Positions 13,951-14,119 of a stretch of 14,119 nucleotides of DNA are shown here, in pieces. The notes under the pieces are model-generated. The model searched no databases, was not told the DNA's origin, and was given only the letters and a program-made list of their open reading frames with translations. The DNA comes from DATLYH01 sp035575035 (GTDB lineage Bacteria; Planctomycetota; Planctomycetia; Gemmatales; Gemmataceae), in NCBI GenBank assembly GCA_035575035.1, contig DATLYH010000340.1, forward strand, positions 1-14,119, in the 5' to 3' direction. How positions within the stretch are numbered: the first letter of the stretch is position 1; each line of letters opens with the position of its first letter. The translations under genes and the position numbers were made by a program.

Positions 13951-14117
13951 CTGGCGAGCGGCCGGCGTCAGCTGGCCGGTGCATCTGGCGAGCGGCCGGC
14001 GTCAGCTGGCCGGTGCATCTGGCGAGCGGCCGGCGTCAGCTGGCCGGTGCATCTGGCGAGCGGCCGGCGTCAGCTGGCCGGTGCTGGCGAGCGGCCGGCG
14101 TCAGTTGGCCGGTGTAT
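13951..14117. repeat. Tandem array of a 34-bp GC-rich repeat
   Basis: Five head-to-tail units: 13951-13984, 13985-14018, 14019-14052 (three identical 34-bp copies), 14053-14083 (31 bp, lacking the final CAT) and 14084-14117 (34 bp with two C-to-T changes). Each contains GCGAGCGGCCGGCGTCAGC followed by TGGCCGGTG, a diverged version of the GAGCGGCCGGTGTCAACC element at 48-156 and 4142-4199. CCGGC/GCCGG arms inside each unit allow a small hairpin. There are no unique spacers, so this is not a CRISPR array. It reaches the window edge, so the full copy number is not visible. Confidence 0.92.
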
Positions 14118-14119
14118 CT

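Noticed and set aside
13775..13984. 70-residue upstream extension of the PCMT-family protein
   Set aside because: It runs across the AT-rich leader into the tandem repeat array and shows no family similarity.
13951..14117. CRISPR array
   Set aside because: Units are directly tandem with no unique spacers, and no cas genes are visible.

Overview
The window is high-GC bacterial DNA that most resembles a planctomycete of the Gemmata group (order Gemmatales). This rests on protein style, not on a marker gene: secreted PQQ-type beta-propellers opening with the planctomycete W-P-R-W-R-G-P-x-G motif, secreted HEAT proteins carrying FFRKRT and RDAWAAWW motifs, an Uma2-type protein, and GAGCGGCCGG-type palindromic repeats at gene boundaries. 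No rRNA, tRNA, transposase, integrase or true CRISPR array was seen.

Left half (1-8407, all + strand). A palindromic repeat cluster (48-156) precedes a secreted eight-repeat PQQ-like propeller protein (207-1448). Then come three tandem paralogous secreted proteins (1691-4135, 4275-6689, 6725-8407). Each has a signal peptide, a HEAT-repeat module of about 254 residues that starts near an FFRKRT-type motif and ends in RDAWAAWW or a close variant, and a C-terminal six-bladed propeller ending in a short arginine-rich tail. The first two carry the HEAT module twice and the third once. A 58-bp near-perfect palindrome (4142-4199) of the same family as the left cluster sits between paralogs one and two. 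Paralogs two and three are 35 bp apart with a good ribosome-binding site, so they are probably co-transcribed. This array is the least explained part of the window; all four proteins should act outside the cytoplasm, probably as binding or scaffold proteins.

Right half (8492-13774, all - strand, convergent with the left half). In transcription order these are: a protein-L-isoaspartate O-methyltransferase-family enzyme with a long C-terminal extension; a PLP enzyme with the hallmarks of eukaryote-like serine racemase / serine-threonine dehydratase; an Uma2-family protein with a basic tail; prolyl-tRNA synthetase of the archaeal/eukaryotic-like type (proS); and a Nudix hydrolase of the 8-oxo-dGTP diphosphatase type 15 bp behind proS. 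These look like housekeeping, repair and amino-acid metabolism genes. The window ends in five tandem copies of a 34-bp repeat (13951-14117) related to the other palindromic repeats.

Several starts were moved inward from the longest open frame: 1691 (ATG, signal peptide), 10510 (ATG, proS), 11471 (GTG behind AAGGAG, Uma2) and 13774 (ATG, methyltransferase).
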